The notes beneath the pieces were generated by a model. That model saw only the letters and a program-made list of their open reading frames with translations. It made no database searches and was not told where the DNA came from. This document shows positions 25,365 to 36,900 of a DNA stretch of 64,000 nt, piece after piece. Source of the stretch: Saururus chinensis. Its lineage: Eukaryota > Streptophyta > Magnoliopsida > Piperales > Saururaceae. Both the position numbers and the translations under genes were made by a program. The number at the start of each line of letters is the position of its first letter. The first letter of the stretch is position 1. The DNA is taken from NCBI GenBank assembly GCA_035235625.1, contig CP141140.1, positions 4,201,330 through 4,265,329 of the forward strand, written 5' to 3'.

Positions 25365-25440
<76 letters not shown>

Positions 25441-26575
25441 CACTTCAATCGAAATGTTAGCACTCTTTGCCAATCTAGCCTTGGTTGGATTTCTCCCGGA
25501 GAGGTCCCAGGCTCAATCCCTTCGGAGTGAGTCATGTAAAAAAAATTAAAAAAAATACCACTATCAATTTATCTAGTAATGGTAACGCTTTTAAGTGGTT
25601 TTTCCCCCCTAGGTGCCGAATGGAATTGAACAAAAAAAGGGTGCAAAATGTAGAATTTTTTTTAGCAAGGAAAGGGTATGTCTATTCACACCCTTAATTA
25701 CTTTGGATAAACATGAACTAAAAATCTCTCGTAATATACCGCCGCCAAATCATGTGTTTAGCGGCGGTTGCGAGTAATGCTTAGAAATACGGGACTCTTA
25801 TTTGTAATATCTGTTTCTTGCATGTTCTGATTATGTCTTAACACCCGTGTGGATGGCCGGTATGGGAAAATGTACACGTGCAGCGGTGAATGGGGAGGGG
25901 TTCCTTGCTCGAGACATAACGTTCCAGAACACTGCGGGGCCGTCGAAGGAACAGGCGGTAGCACTGCGGGTGAGTGCCGACCTCTCGGCCTTCTACCGGT
26001 GCGGCATGGTGGCCTACCAGGACACCCTCTACGTTCACACCCTCCGCCAATTCTACCGCCGATGCTACATCGCCGGCAGTGTCGACTTCATTTTCGGCAA
26101 CGCCGCCGCCATGCTACAGGACTGCGACATCCACGCCCGCCGCCCCGGCCCCAGTCAGAAGAACATGCTCACCGCCCAGGGCCGCACCGACCCTAATCAA
26201 AACACAGGCATCGTCATACAGCAGTGCCGGATCGGGGCAACCAAGGACCTCGTCGAAGTCATCGATGACTTCCCGACCTACCTGGGACGGCCGTGGAAGG
26301 AGTACTCCCGGACGGTGGTAATGCAGACTGTGATCAGCAACGTGATCCAACCGGCGGGGTGGTTCCCCTGGGATGGGGACTTTGCACTCTCGACGCTCTA
26401 CTATGCTGAATACAAGAACACTGGGCCTGGGGCGGACACCTCGCAGAGGGTGACATGGGAAGGGTTCAGGGTGATCACTGACGCGAGCGAGGCTGAGCAG
26501 TTCACGGCTGACAATTTTATCTCCGGGAGCAGCTGGCTTGGTTCTACTGGCTTCCGTTACACGCTTGGCCTTTGA
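22963..26575 (+). CDS. Pectinesterase with pro-inhibitor domain, PME2/PME3-like (array gene 1)
   Basis: Demethylesterifies cell-wall homogalacturonan. Two exons, 22963-24019 and 25884-26575, split one Ala codon in phase 1, giving 582 aa. The start is the first ATG after the TATA boxes; an upstream in-frame GTG at 22882 was ignored. Residues 23-43 are a hydrophobic signal/anchor segment after a basic stretch (KKHKR). The PMEI-like pro-region follows (CSSTRFPDLC, TNQESCLDG). The subtilase-type processing motif RRLLQ is at residues 261-265. Catalytic signatures of carbohydrate esterase family 8 are complete: Q376 (QAVALR), Q398-D399 (QDTLY), D420 (DFIFG), R488 (LGRPW). Length and domain order are typical. 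Exon 2 is notably GC-rich (many GCC/CGC codons) against an AT-rich flank. The C-terminal FRYTLGL and DFPTYLGRPWKEYSRTV favour the PME2/PME3 group, from memory. Confidence 0.95.
25366..25439. repeat. (TA)n microsatellite, about 37 units
   Basis: An uninterrupted TA run of about 74 bp inside the intron of pectinesterase gene 1. Confidence 0.97.
25470..25548 (+). mobile_element. SINE-like tRNA-derived fragment
   Basis: GCCTTGGTTGGATTTCTCCC, then GGAGAGGTCCCAGGCTCAATCCC resembles plant SINE heads: the last 11 bases fit a pol III B box (GGTTCRANYCC), with A-rich sequence after. It is short, and the left side is cut by the TA repeat. Confidence 0.45.
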
Positions 26576-29440
26576 TACGATTGACTTGGGTTTCTTCTTC
26601 TTTTGCTTCTTAAATACGTATTTTTTTTGTTTTAATTTGGATCGAAAGGCGTGGGCATGAATAAAGAAAGAGATCCTTCAACTGGGATGAGCTGCAAAAA
26701 ATTAACGACGAAGAGATCGAGATGGAACTGCGGGAGCAAAAGAGGCCCGCAGGTTGCAGCTTAGAATGTCCACTGCTGCTGCATATATGCATCTTAATCC
26801 ACCCTTAGAGACCATGCCTTAGTAAGGATTAATTATGTATTTTCTGTCTATATGTTTCTGTGTCGCACGTACGTGTAACTTGTAAGATGTAGCAATAATT
26901 ACGAAGAAGAAACCAAGCAGATAAGGGAGTTCTAATGGTTTAAGATATCAAACTTTCTTCCTAACTCTTGGGATTATAAATTTTTCTACCAAATTGATGT
27001 ACTAATTATGAGCAAATTCGAACGTACTCAGCATTAACATTATAATCAATGTTCACGCAAATTCTTATGACACGACTTTCAAGTCAATTCAATAAGCTTT
27101 GTTTTCTTTATCATTTTGTCCCCCGTACATTAAACATTTCACCATCTATTTGTTCCTCTCACGCAATGTATAATCTTTTCACATGGCTCGCTCATCTTTT
27201 TTTACCCCTCACTCATCACTGTACATATATAGTGCACCAAATTCGATCTCTAGACCAGCAGGCGGAGTGCGAATCATCCATTTATTCAGGATTCATAATA
27301 GTTAGACATACGGCCGAGATTTCAAATGACGGAAGGTCAAAGAATTCAACGCTTAGATGGGTTTTATACTTAGGCTGTGTCTTCCAAACTTTACAGGTAG
27401 CTGAAGATCCCTCGAGGAGGGGACACTCCACCGAGACATAACCAGAGATAGAGAGTTACTAATCTTAAAAGATAAAAGTCATTTATGTACTCGTACATAA
27501 TTAGGGAGTAGGCTGTCGCTTCCGATTATCGCCATCAATTGCAATTGCAATTGCAATTGCGTTATACAGCCTTTTAATGTTATATTATTAAAAAATAAGC
27601 TTTTTAATGTTAGAAAATTAGTTCTTATTTAGTATCAAAATTGTACTGGGAGGTGAGAGGATGTTAGATTATAAAAAAATAAATAAGATTTTTCCTTTCT
27701 TACGGTACGAGCTATATATCAGAAAATTAGTTATCTTGTACAAAAACTCTTAAGGCAACATATATGGACTAATAATGTGTCTATGCACCCTAATAATCTC
27801 ATCCTCAATACCCTATTAATAAATTAAAAAAATTAAAATTTTTAAATAAAATAAGGTATTAAAGAGATTATTGAGATGTATATAAGACTCATTCATGGAC
27901 CTATCACATGTTCGGTGCCCCATCTTCTCCATCCCCTACTGTGCCCAAGTACAGCTCCACCGCCCCTTATGCCCAATCGTCGGAGACGGCCATGGCTGCA
28001 ATGTAATTGGGCCTATCCGCTAAGGCAGTGATGGGCCGGAGGCAAATATACTCTCTCACTTTGTTTGGGCCCCTTGTTGGTGGGCTCTACATGTGGACTA
28101 TAGTAGGGCGTCAGCAAAAGTCGCGGGAATCTAAGTCAGTGACTCAGTGCTAGTAGCATTTCTATGCACCTCGTCTGTGGACTCTCAGCCCGTCTTAGTA
28201 TCTTACGACGCATATTCATTTGCAACTAGTGACCGGCCCCGTTTGCTCTTCCCCAAAAGATCGAGTATCTTTCAACACTTCCAGTGAAACATCGTTAGCA
28301 TGACGCACATGATACGTATGTTCATGTTCATTTTTTGTTGTACCATCATGTTATATTTTCTTGACACTACTGTTCAGGAATACTTGCAGTGAATATTCAT
28401 GTGCATTTGTCTGATTTGAAAGCTGGGTTTGGAGCAAGTCACCATCAACATGTGCTGCTTATAAGGTAGGAGGGAAGCATTTTTAATATTCCCTACTAGC
28501 AACGAGCCCAACTTAAGGATATATAGGAGCAATTGATTCTATAATTATTTTATAGAAAAAATAATTTAATAAAATTATTTACTTATTTACTCATCGAATA
28601 AATTTAATTATACTATTTAACTTTTTTTGGATAAAATTAGAAAGATAAAACGCTAGAACGAGTACTCATGGCAACCCTATTCTTGAGAACCTAGTTGATT
28701 ATCAAGCCAAGTTTAGCCACCTTGACCCTATTAAAAATTTTAAAATATTATCATATTAATGCATATATATATATATATATATATAATCACAATTAAATGT
28801 ATTTACTAGGTAATAAAAATGTATGAAAAATAAAATTTTATCTTATGAATGTGTACAAGAAATTACAAAATAATTGAGTTGCTAGCTGAGCTTTCATCAA
28901 GCTAAGGTTGAGCTTAAGCTTGGTTCGATACGTTTAGTTTTGAGTCATAAGTTAAGTTTGTGAGCTTAGCTCGGGATGCATTTTCTATGCTCCCTATTGA
29001 TAATACACCCAGCATAAGGAACATATGGCAGCCCTTCATCTATGAGATCAATGTCGCACATATATGACAACTTTTGGAGTTGGTAGATGATTAATGTGTT
29101 ATATTGTTTGTTGTTTGCCTTGTCTTTTAAATCTACCTATGTTTGAAAAAATATGAGATTACATTAAAATATGAATCCTTATAGAAATGTCTAATAAATA
29201 ATAGTTGATCGATTAACCAACTGAGTAATAGTAGATGAAACAAATATTAAATAACCTTATATCATTTATCTAATGGAACATTTATAGATAAAAATTTGGG
29301 AAATGGTTATATAAATAAAATAAATCATACTCTCACATTGTTCCATTGACAACCCTACTTAAGAACAAATCAAGCTCAAATCGAGCTAGACAATAGCTTG
29401 GATCAAATAGCTCATGGTCACCCATATCTAATGATAATAT
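26576..29440. other. Intergenic, between pectinesterase genes 1 and 2 (left part)
   Basis: Probable 3' UTR to about 26830, then spacer. It holds a CAATTG hexamer repeat at 27536-27560, a TA run near 28764-28785, and a family A MITE-like piece at about 28975-29070 (CTCCCTATTGATAATACACC, GCCCTTCATCTATGAGATCA). The frame at 27049-27441 has no family signature. No gene seen. Confidence 0.65.
27536..27560. repeat. CAATTG tandem repeat, about 4 units
   Basis: Hexamer repeat of about 25 bp; each unit is itself self-complementary (CAATTG). Confidence 0.9.
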
Positions 29441-29661
29441 GCTCCATTTATCCCAAATTAATAGCTTCATTTAACAAAAAAGTTTGTTCTATATTAATAA
29501 CTCTATTTGGTTCAATTTAAGTGATTAGGTAATTAAAAAAAAGTATTATAAGCTTATTTTCCCTTCTTATAACTGTGAGTTTCACCATTAAATGAAAATT
29601 ACTATTTTTTTCTAAATATAACTATTAATATGTATATACTATATACAAGAGAATGAAAGCG
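29441..29661. mobile_element. Stowaway-like MITE (AATTAATAGCTTCATTT family), copy 1
   Basis: Starts GCTCCATTTATCCCAAATTA after TA and ends near AAGAGAATGAAAGC before GATA. The interior word AATTAATAGCTTCATTT is shared with 58711-58906 and, inverted, with 34904-35130. Confidence 0.65.
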
Positions 29662-31105
29662 ATATTCAACATTGAAGCCAATAACAGTAAACGTTTTTCT
29701 CATGATCACATTTTTAGGGTACATTTTTAATGCAAATTTTAAAAATATGAAGCAGATGAAGGATTTTCCATTATGAAAAAATGAACATATGTTTTTATGT
29801 ATTTTGACATAAAATATCACCTTTTCTTACTCTAAAGAAAATAATATTCATGTAAATATGTCGACTATGATAGAGTTTTTTAAAGATTGAATATAAATAA
29901 AATTTCAACAAATTGATATGTCCTCCTTAATTCCAGCTTAATTATCTTTAGGAACAACTCTAGTTTGCCATGTATATCCCCATGGTCGAGATGCTTTTGT
30001 ACAACCTTTCAGGTGATAGATATTTAGGCATTAAATGTTAGAAGGATATTTTCTATCTAACCCTCTTTGTGAGGATGGTTATTTTTGAATGTATATTTCT
30101 ATGTGATGTGATCTTTTATACTCACATAAAAAGGTAGTTTTTTTAAAGTGTCATTCAAACGTGACTTTAGGTGACTCAATTAATACACCCGTTGTCCTGA
30201 ATCTTTGATATTATTCTTGTTATCATTAAAATGTTGGTTCAAAGTTGATAATTCGGTTGTGGCTGATCTACTACTGGATTAGTGTTTGTTCATGGTGCCA
30301 ACAGCCACCGAATTTAGGGGTGTTTACAGACATATATAAATAAGAATATAGGGTTATCTGTGTTCTTTGACATTTTTATGTTTATTCGTCCGTACCCGCC
30401 TAGGTCTATGATATACTTTGTTCAAGTCCACTTATCACGGACAAGGACCAACATGGACAAAAGAAACCGTAAATCCAAGAGAAACTTTAAGGGGAAGAGG
30501 ATAAAAAACAACTGTAGAGTGCAATCGACTGAACAATGAGAAACCAACCACTTGCAAATCCAGACAAGGAATAACAACATTTATAAGGTCCACCACCTGC
30601 AGGAAATGCCTAAAACACCATGATCATGACCCACAAAGTCATCAGACCCAATAACTAAGCGAGACCCACAAGGAAAAAACACATCCTTTTTTAGGTTTTT
30701 CTCCAACACCGATCCAATGGAAACCAAGGCGACTGGTACATGCAAGACATGAAGCTCTACTCCACTTAGGAGGGCCGATCTGGGTTTCGGGTTTCGGCAG
30801 CTCGATTTTTGGGAGCGAAAGAGCTAAACCATAATGGGGTTCCATGTCTAGAGTACAAATATGGGAAAGAGTGGAAAGGAAGGGAAGCAAAAGGAGGAGG
30901 GGCAAAGGGAGAATGATAAACGATGGAGGTTGAGAGAACTGAGAAGGTAAAAGATGATTTGAGGGGCCAGGGTTAGTGGGTCACTGGCCAGTTGGGTAAA
31001 TGGTCATGAGTATATGGCTGGATTTAGGAGTTGTTTGTGTACTGAATTTTTGTAAGATTTTGTTGATTTTACCTCAATTATGGCTCGAATTATCATAATC
31101 ATGTT

Positions 31106-31661
31106 TAGAGCTGTAAATAATACAACTACACCGCAAGCCCGGCCTAGCTCGAAAATAAGTAGGCTTGTGCCTTAAAAAATAAGTTACAAGCAAAGAGGGC
31201 TTTAAATGTAAAATCCTAGTCAACTTTTAGGTTGGGCCCAGGCATGGGAAAAAATAGTAAAAGCCCGGCCCGGCCCATAATATGAAATAGAATACAATAT
31301 TTTTTATTTACCATATGAAATGTAATCCATACCAAATGGAATGTAATAATTTTTATTTATAAAAAAAAATACAATAAAGTTTTTATATAATTACTTACTT
31401 TTAAGCTTCTCTTATATTTATTTCTCTACTCAAGATATAGATTTATCATATTCGATAATAAAATACTTAAAAGTTAAAAAAAATTATATCATTTTTCTTT
31501 CGGCCCGAAAGCTCGTGGCCTGGCCCAAGCCCGTCTAAATTTTGGGTCGGGCCAAATTTTTTAAGCTTAGCTAAGGGCTTGGGCTGGGCCTTAAATTTAT
31601 TTATTTTTGCCAAGCTTGGGCCTAACCTATCTCGTTAGGGCCTGACCCATTTGTAGCCTTA
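31106..31661. mobile_element. Nested non-autonomous hAT, 556 bp
   Basis: Ends TAGAGCTGTAAAT and ATTTGTAGCCTTA are inverted relatives. The target duplication is ATCATGTT (31098-31105) and ATCATATT (31662-31669), 7 of 8. Subterminal GCCCGGCC/GGGTCGGGCC words are characteristic of this type. Sits inside the larger element at 30315-32629. Confidence 0.88.
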
Positions 31662-31760
31662 ATCATATTTGTGTGTTGAAGGTGGGCAGAATTAAAAATT
31701 TTGCTGAGAAGTTGATTCTAAGCCGTTTCGAGCCGAAATTGGTTGGTTGGAATCACTAAA

Positions 31761-32534
31761 GGGCTGTTTGGGTGTTAAATTTTTTAGAAACAAAATTAGA
31801 ATTTTTTAGAATTAATTCTAAAAATTCACCACAGAATGTAAATAATGTTTGGTAATAACATTTTTTAGAATTAATTTGAATGTCACGTCAAACCTAATTT
31901 TAAAACTTTAAACTAATATAACTCTCTCTTCCGAACTCGAATATGTACGTTTTTTGTACCATTATGCTTCTAAATTTGAGCTCTATCAAATAAGGGTATG
32001 CAATTTTGAACTTTTAAAGTGGGCCCTACCTATATAACATATTTTTCGAGACTTAAATCGATATGAGAGATAACCGTTGAAAAATAATATAATATGTAAT
32101 TTTTAAAACGGGGACTAAGAGACAAAATCGACCAAATCACCTTATGAGGTAATTCCGTCGAATCCAGCTCCCAACCCTCGTTTTAAAAATTACAAATTCT
32201 GTTATTTTTTAACAGTTACCTCTCGTATCAATTTATACCTCGAGAAATATGCCAATAGGTGAGGCCTACTTTAAAAGTTCAAAATTACCTACCTTTATGG
32301 GATCTTGTTTGATAGAGATCAAATTTAGGAACGTAATAGTGCAAAGAACGTGTATATCTTAGTTCGGGGTAGAGAGCTATATTAGTTAAAGTTTTAAAAT
32401 TGAGTTTGATGCAATATTTAAATTTATTCTAAATTTTTTTATTACCAATCATAATTCACATTTGGCTGTGAATTTTTAAAATTAATTTTAAAATATTCTA
32501 CTTTTATTTCTAAAAAATCCAACAACCTAACTTT
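31761..32534. mobile_element. Giant foldback element, arms near 370 bp
   Basis: From GGGCTGTTTGGGTGTTAAAT the left half is matched in reverse complement by the right half to near AACAACCTAACTTTG. Paired landmarks: TTTTTTAGAAA with TTTCTAAAAAA; AAATTTGAGCTCTATCAAA with TTTGATAGAGATCAAATTT; TTTTGAACTTTTAAAGTGGG with CTACTTTAAAAGTTCAAAA; GTAATTTTTAAAACG with CGTTTTAAAAATTAC. The loop is only a few tens of bases. The GGGCTGTTTGG start recalls PIF/Tourist-type MITEs, but no 3-bp target duplication is evident. Also nested in 30315-32629. Confidence 0.85.
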
Positions 32535-32637
32535 GTGTGTAGCTATGGACAAAAAATTTCATGTGTCCATGTTCGTATTTGGCGGATACTGATGGACAAC
32601 CGGATTATAAACGTATGTAAACACTCCTAACCAAATT

Positions 32638-33928
32638 GTCCATACTCGTCATAGCACCATCCTGGGCGTCGCTTCAACTGTAATTAAGTGATGAAAGTTC
32701 GCTCCAAATAAAACTCCGACAACCTGACACTCGCATGGATGGTGGAGGAGCATATATATGCCTTCAACTTCGGGTAGATATAAAACAAACTATAACCCTC
32801 ATGTGGCCACTTAAAAGTACAAACAAGATCATCGACAAAGTGTCCGCGTTTTGCTTTAATCGTGGCTGGACTCCACGAGGCGAATGCGAGGTAACATGCT
32901 AGTCCTCCACAGCATAAGATGCCACAAGTCCACATCCGCTAGGTCCATTTGTCACATGGGCGGTTGCACTGGCCGTTTATCGGAGCAACCTTGGCCTGGT
33001 ATTCTTCCAAGCTTTCATCTTTCAAGCAATGGCGCATGCAGGCCCACCTTGTGAAGCCAGTCGAGCCACTACTGATATATCTATTTCAGGCCAATTGTCG
33101 GTGGCTTCTGTTGGCGATCCTAATTAGCAATTAATACTAGTTAAGATGTTTGTGCTATACTAGATATTGTGTGACCTTTTCAATGAGCTGCAGGCTTACC
33201 TTCCCATGTGCAGGAATGCTTTAAACTTCTAACATGCTTACTAGCGTGTTCGCATGCTTTTCTATGTACGTATGTCTCCGTTATTACCCGTCAAATGTGA
33301 GCGTGCTTTGACTGAAAAGCTCAGTAAACCCTGGTTGAGGCTTTTATTGTTTCAAATCATTTTGATTTGTCATGAAGAGTAATCTCAACAAATTAGTCGT
33401 TGTTCTTTTTCCAGTACCAAATGAAACCCAGTAGAAGTGAAAAATGTCAGAGGCGACTAAACATCACTCGTGAAGTATTACAGACAAGCATCAATTGCAA
33501 TACTGCTCATCTTTTTATATTTTGGACAGAGATTATATAAGATAGACCACAATTTCATTAGTTAAATTATCGCAAGCACAAATATATATCCTGACAGTAG
33601 CTGTTTTTTACGAGGCCAAAGATCCACCATTACCAAACAAACAAACAAAAATGTACTTCTACCTTCCCCATAGATCCCAACTGTTCTATTATTTTCCCCA
33701 ATTACAGTCACATAAGCAACCTAATTTATAGAGATTCTCTCTCTTGAATTACAAAACTGACAAACTCCCATATTGGCTAGAGGCGCCAGTAGGATTTCTG
33801 CGAAAATCCATCTTCACTATTTAAAAATGAAGGTTACCATGCAAAACCGCTCCCCCCAATATGCACTCCAATCTCTCCACCTAAGCTTATTTGTTTCGCG
33901 AAGTTATAGTTCTCGTCTCACCATTTTC
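32638..33928. other. Upstream region of pectinesterase gene 2
   Basis: Spacer and presumed promoter. The frames at 32684-32935 (minus) and 32949-33134 have no family signature. No strong TATA box close to the start. Confidence 0.6.
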
Positions 33929-36900
33929 ATGGCCTCGACTAATCTGCAAGCACTTCTAATACTATCCATCACTCTCTATTTCATCAAGATATCAGCTCTA
34001 GACGCTTCCCTATCTGCTTACTCTCGTTCTTCCTCCTCTTCTGTACATACCAATGAAGTTTTGGAGTCACTGTGCAGATCCACCCCATATCCCGAAATAT
34101 GTTTTAACACTTCCCAAATTTCCATCTCCATAGGGATAAACATAAACATCGTCACCTACCTTCTGCATTCCTTGCAGATTGCCCTTTCGGAAACACTAAC
34201 ACTCGTAAACCTCTTCTCTAACATCGGACCTCCGGATATTGTGGAAACCCAGAAGGGAGCTATTAGAGATTGCCGAGAATTACACCGTATTACATTGTCC
34301 TCCTTGAAAAAATCAGTTGACAACATCGACCAAGAATCGGATGTGAAGGCGTATCTCAGTGCAGCTCTCACAAACAGGGAGACATGCTTAGAGGGGCTGG
34401 ATTCAGCGACAGGACCACTCAAACAAACCTTGGTTAACTCTGTGCTTAGCACCTACAAGTATGTGAGCAACGCGCTCGCGCTAGTATCGAATTCAAAACC
34501 AAGTGGCACCATTGGGCGAAGAGTTTTGGGATTCCCGCGATGGATTTCGACGAAAGATCGGAGAATACTTCAGAGTTCCAACGACGGGTACGATCCAAGC
34601 TCTACACTGACAGTGGCACAAGATGGGAGCGGGAACTTCACGACAATCAGCGATGCCATTAGTTTTGCGCCACATAAAAGTGCAGAGATGATCATTATTT
34701 TTGTTAGACAAGGGGTATATGAGGAGAATGTGGAAGTTCCAAAAAACAAAATAAATATTGTTCTGTTGGGGGATGGCGATAACTTAACTGTGATTACGGG
34801 CAGCAGAAGCGTTGCTGATGGTTGGACTACATTCCGATCTGCCACTCTAGGTGAGTGAGTCCTTTTCCTCATTTTCTAATGACTTTTCCAAGAACCCGTA
34901 GTATTAGTTCTGAGGGTTTTTTATTTTTATATTGTACCATATTAATAGCTACATATAAAAAAATAATAATTTTTATAGAATGGTAAAACCCACTTCTATA
35001 AAAAGGGAAAATAAATTTACGATACTCTCTTTCTTAATACCTAATCACTTAAATTACACCAAATAGAGCTATTAATAATATAAAATAAATTTTTTTGTTA
35101 AATAGAGCTATTAATTTATAATAGATGGAGTAATTATGAGCTTATTTATTCAAGAGTTTTGAACTACTTAATAGATGGATATTATTACCTGTGCAAAGGT
35201 GACTGAAAAAATTATCACCGTTCAACGTGTGACCGTAGGTAAGGGGTCCAAATCAATTCCAGTTTTTATTTCATTGATGAGAGAATTAAGAGGGACATGA
35301 ACTTGCAAGCAATTTCTATGCACTCTAGTGACAATGTGTGCTCATTGTTCCTCTATAAGATTGATAGTACACATATTAGCATATATTAGCAATAATAGTA
35401 CTAACGTGTGCTAACATATACATTGTAGATTTGAAATATTAGAGCCTTGTGCATTCTTCTTCATGCTAGGCTCTGTGTTAGTAGAGAGCACTTCTCATAG
35501 ATTGAGGGAGTGGGACATACTTGAAAGAGTTTTTCATTTTTCCCTTTGATAATGAGTCCCAACATAAAAAAAGCATATGAATCCTTAATATTTGAGATCG
35601 AAAGTACATGTATTGGCATACATTAGCACCAATAAAATTAGCGCTAATATACATTAGCCTATAAGTAGGGCTACATCTCGGTTCAGTTCTGGCCGGTTCT
35701 TATAAGAACCAAACCGGAACCAAAATTTCGGAACTGAACCGAACCGAATAAAGAACCAATTTTATTAGAACCGAACCGGAACCGATATAAAACCGGAACC
35801 GAACCGAGAACCGGTTCTGAACCGAGATTTCCCCTCAGCTCGTTGACACCCAGCCTCTGTCCTCGGTTTGCTCGTCCCCGCCGGAATCGTGCTCGGTGGA
35901 CTGGCGGAGCCGGCGTGCGGAGCGGACCCGAACCACCTCCAGACTAAAAACCTCACGGGGTGCAATATACATCGACTATATCCGATTTTCCATTTCCATT
36001 ACCAGAAAGAAGAATAAGAAGAGTCCCTGAATCGAGATGAAGTGAACTGGGCTCCATCTGAATGAAACCCAGAAGCAATGACGTCTAAAATGAAAACTCC
36101 TTTTTTGCATTCGTCTCGATATGCTTGGATCCAGTTTGCAGACCGTGAGTTGGTTCCTCCTGCTTTTTCTTCTTTACGACTTTACCCTGGAATTGAGACG
36201 GGAGGGTAGAGAGTTGCACGAAATAGGTGCGGAGACAATTTGACGAAGAGGGGACCGATGGCTGGGTGCTTTATGAGGCCATTGCTATTCCAAAAGCTGC
36301 TGGGAGGAGCAGAGATAAGGCGGAAGGGGGAAGATGGGGAGGAGGCATCGGAGTTGAACAGCAACGGGACGATGTCTCAGCCGCAGGTGGCAACTGGAGG
36401 AGTGGGCGTCGTCCGAGCTGCAACCCATGCCGGCGTGCCTAGAGATCAGTGGGGAAAATGAGGGGTTGGCTGGATGGAGGACTGCTGGGAGGGATTTGGA
36501 ACTTAGGGTTAATAATAGAAAAAATCATCTCGACCGTTCATTCAAATGAACGGTTGAGATTAGATTAAATATAAAAATATTCGGTTCGGTTTGGTTCTGA
36601 TTTTTTATAAATTAGAACCGAACCGAACTAAAAATACATCGGTTCTTTAAATTAAGGAATCGAACCGGAACCAAATTTGGAATCGAACCAAACCGAACCG
36701 ACTATTTTTGGTTCGGTTTTACCCAGTTCAACTCGGTTCAATTTTTTAGGTGCAGCCCTACCAACAAGTCATTGACCTCATGGAAAAAGGGTTCACATGT
36801 ATTCTTTAGCCTGAGCTCATGCATTGTCACCGTTAAAAACACTTTCGATGGGAAGATTGCCTTGTTATGTGAAGGCACATGTTAGGGCAATTGAGAATAT

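Larger units (their letters stand above)
24020..25883 (+). other. Intron of pectinesterase gene 1, 1.86 kb, repeat-derived
   Basis: Donor GTCAGT at 24020 and acceptor GTGCAG ending 25883. GGTAAT/GGGTAA words crowd both 24290-24420 and 25095-25265, with weakly matching ends (TTGGTTGTAAATGGATA near 24258 and the inverse of TAAAGTGTCAAAGGGTA near 25278), suggesting a decayed hAT-like insertion of about 1 kb. A long TA microsatellite and a SINE-like piece follow. Confidence 0.6.
30315..32629. mobile_element. Composite hAT-like transposon, 2.3 kb, carrying two further insertions
   Basis: The left terminus TAGGGGTGTTTAC is mirrored by GTAAACACTCCTA on the right. The flanks are ACCGAATT (30307-30314) and ACCAAATT (32630-32637), a 7-of-8 8-bp target duplication typical of hAT. 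GTCCATGT/GGACAAGGACC words sit near both ends. It contains a complete smaller hAT (31106-31661) and a giant foldback (31761-32534), so the element itself is only about 1 kb. No transposase. The frame at 30642-30905 (minus) has no recognisable domain. Confidence 0.88.

Noticed and set aside
33773-33928. Longer N-terminus for pectinesterase gene 2
   Set aside because: The frame opens with TTG, and its first ATGs (33827, 33839) put a polar stretch before an otherwise clean signal peptide at 33929.
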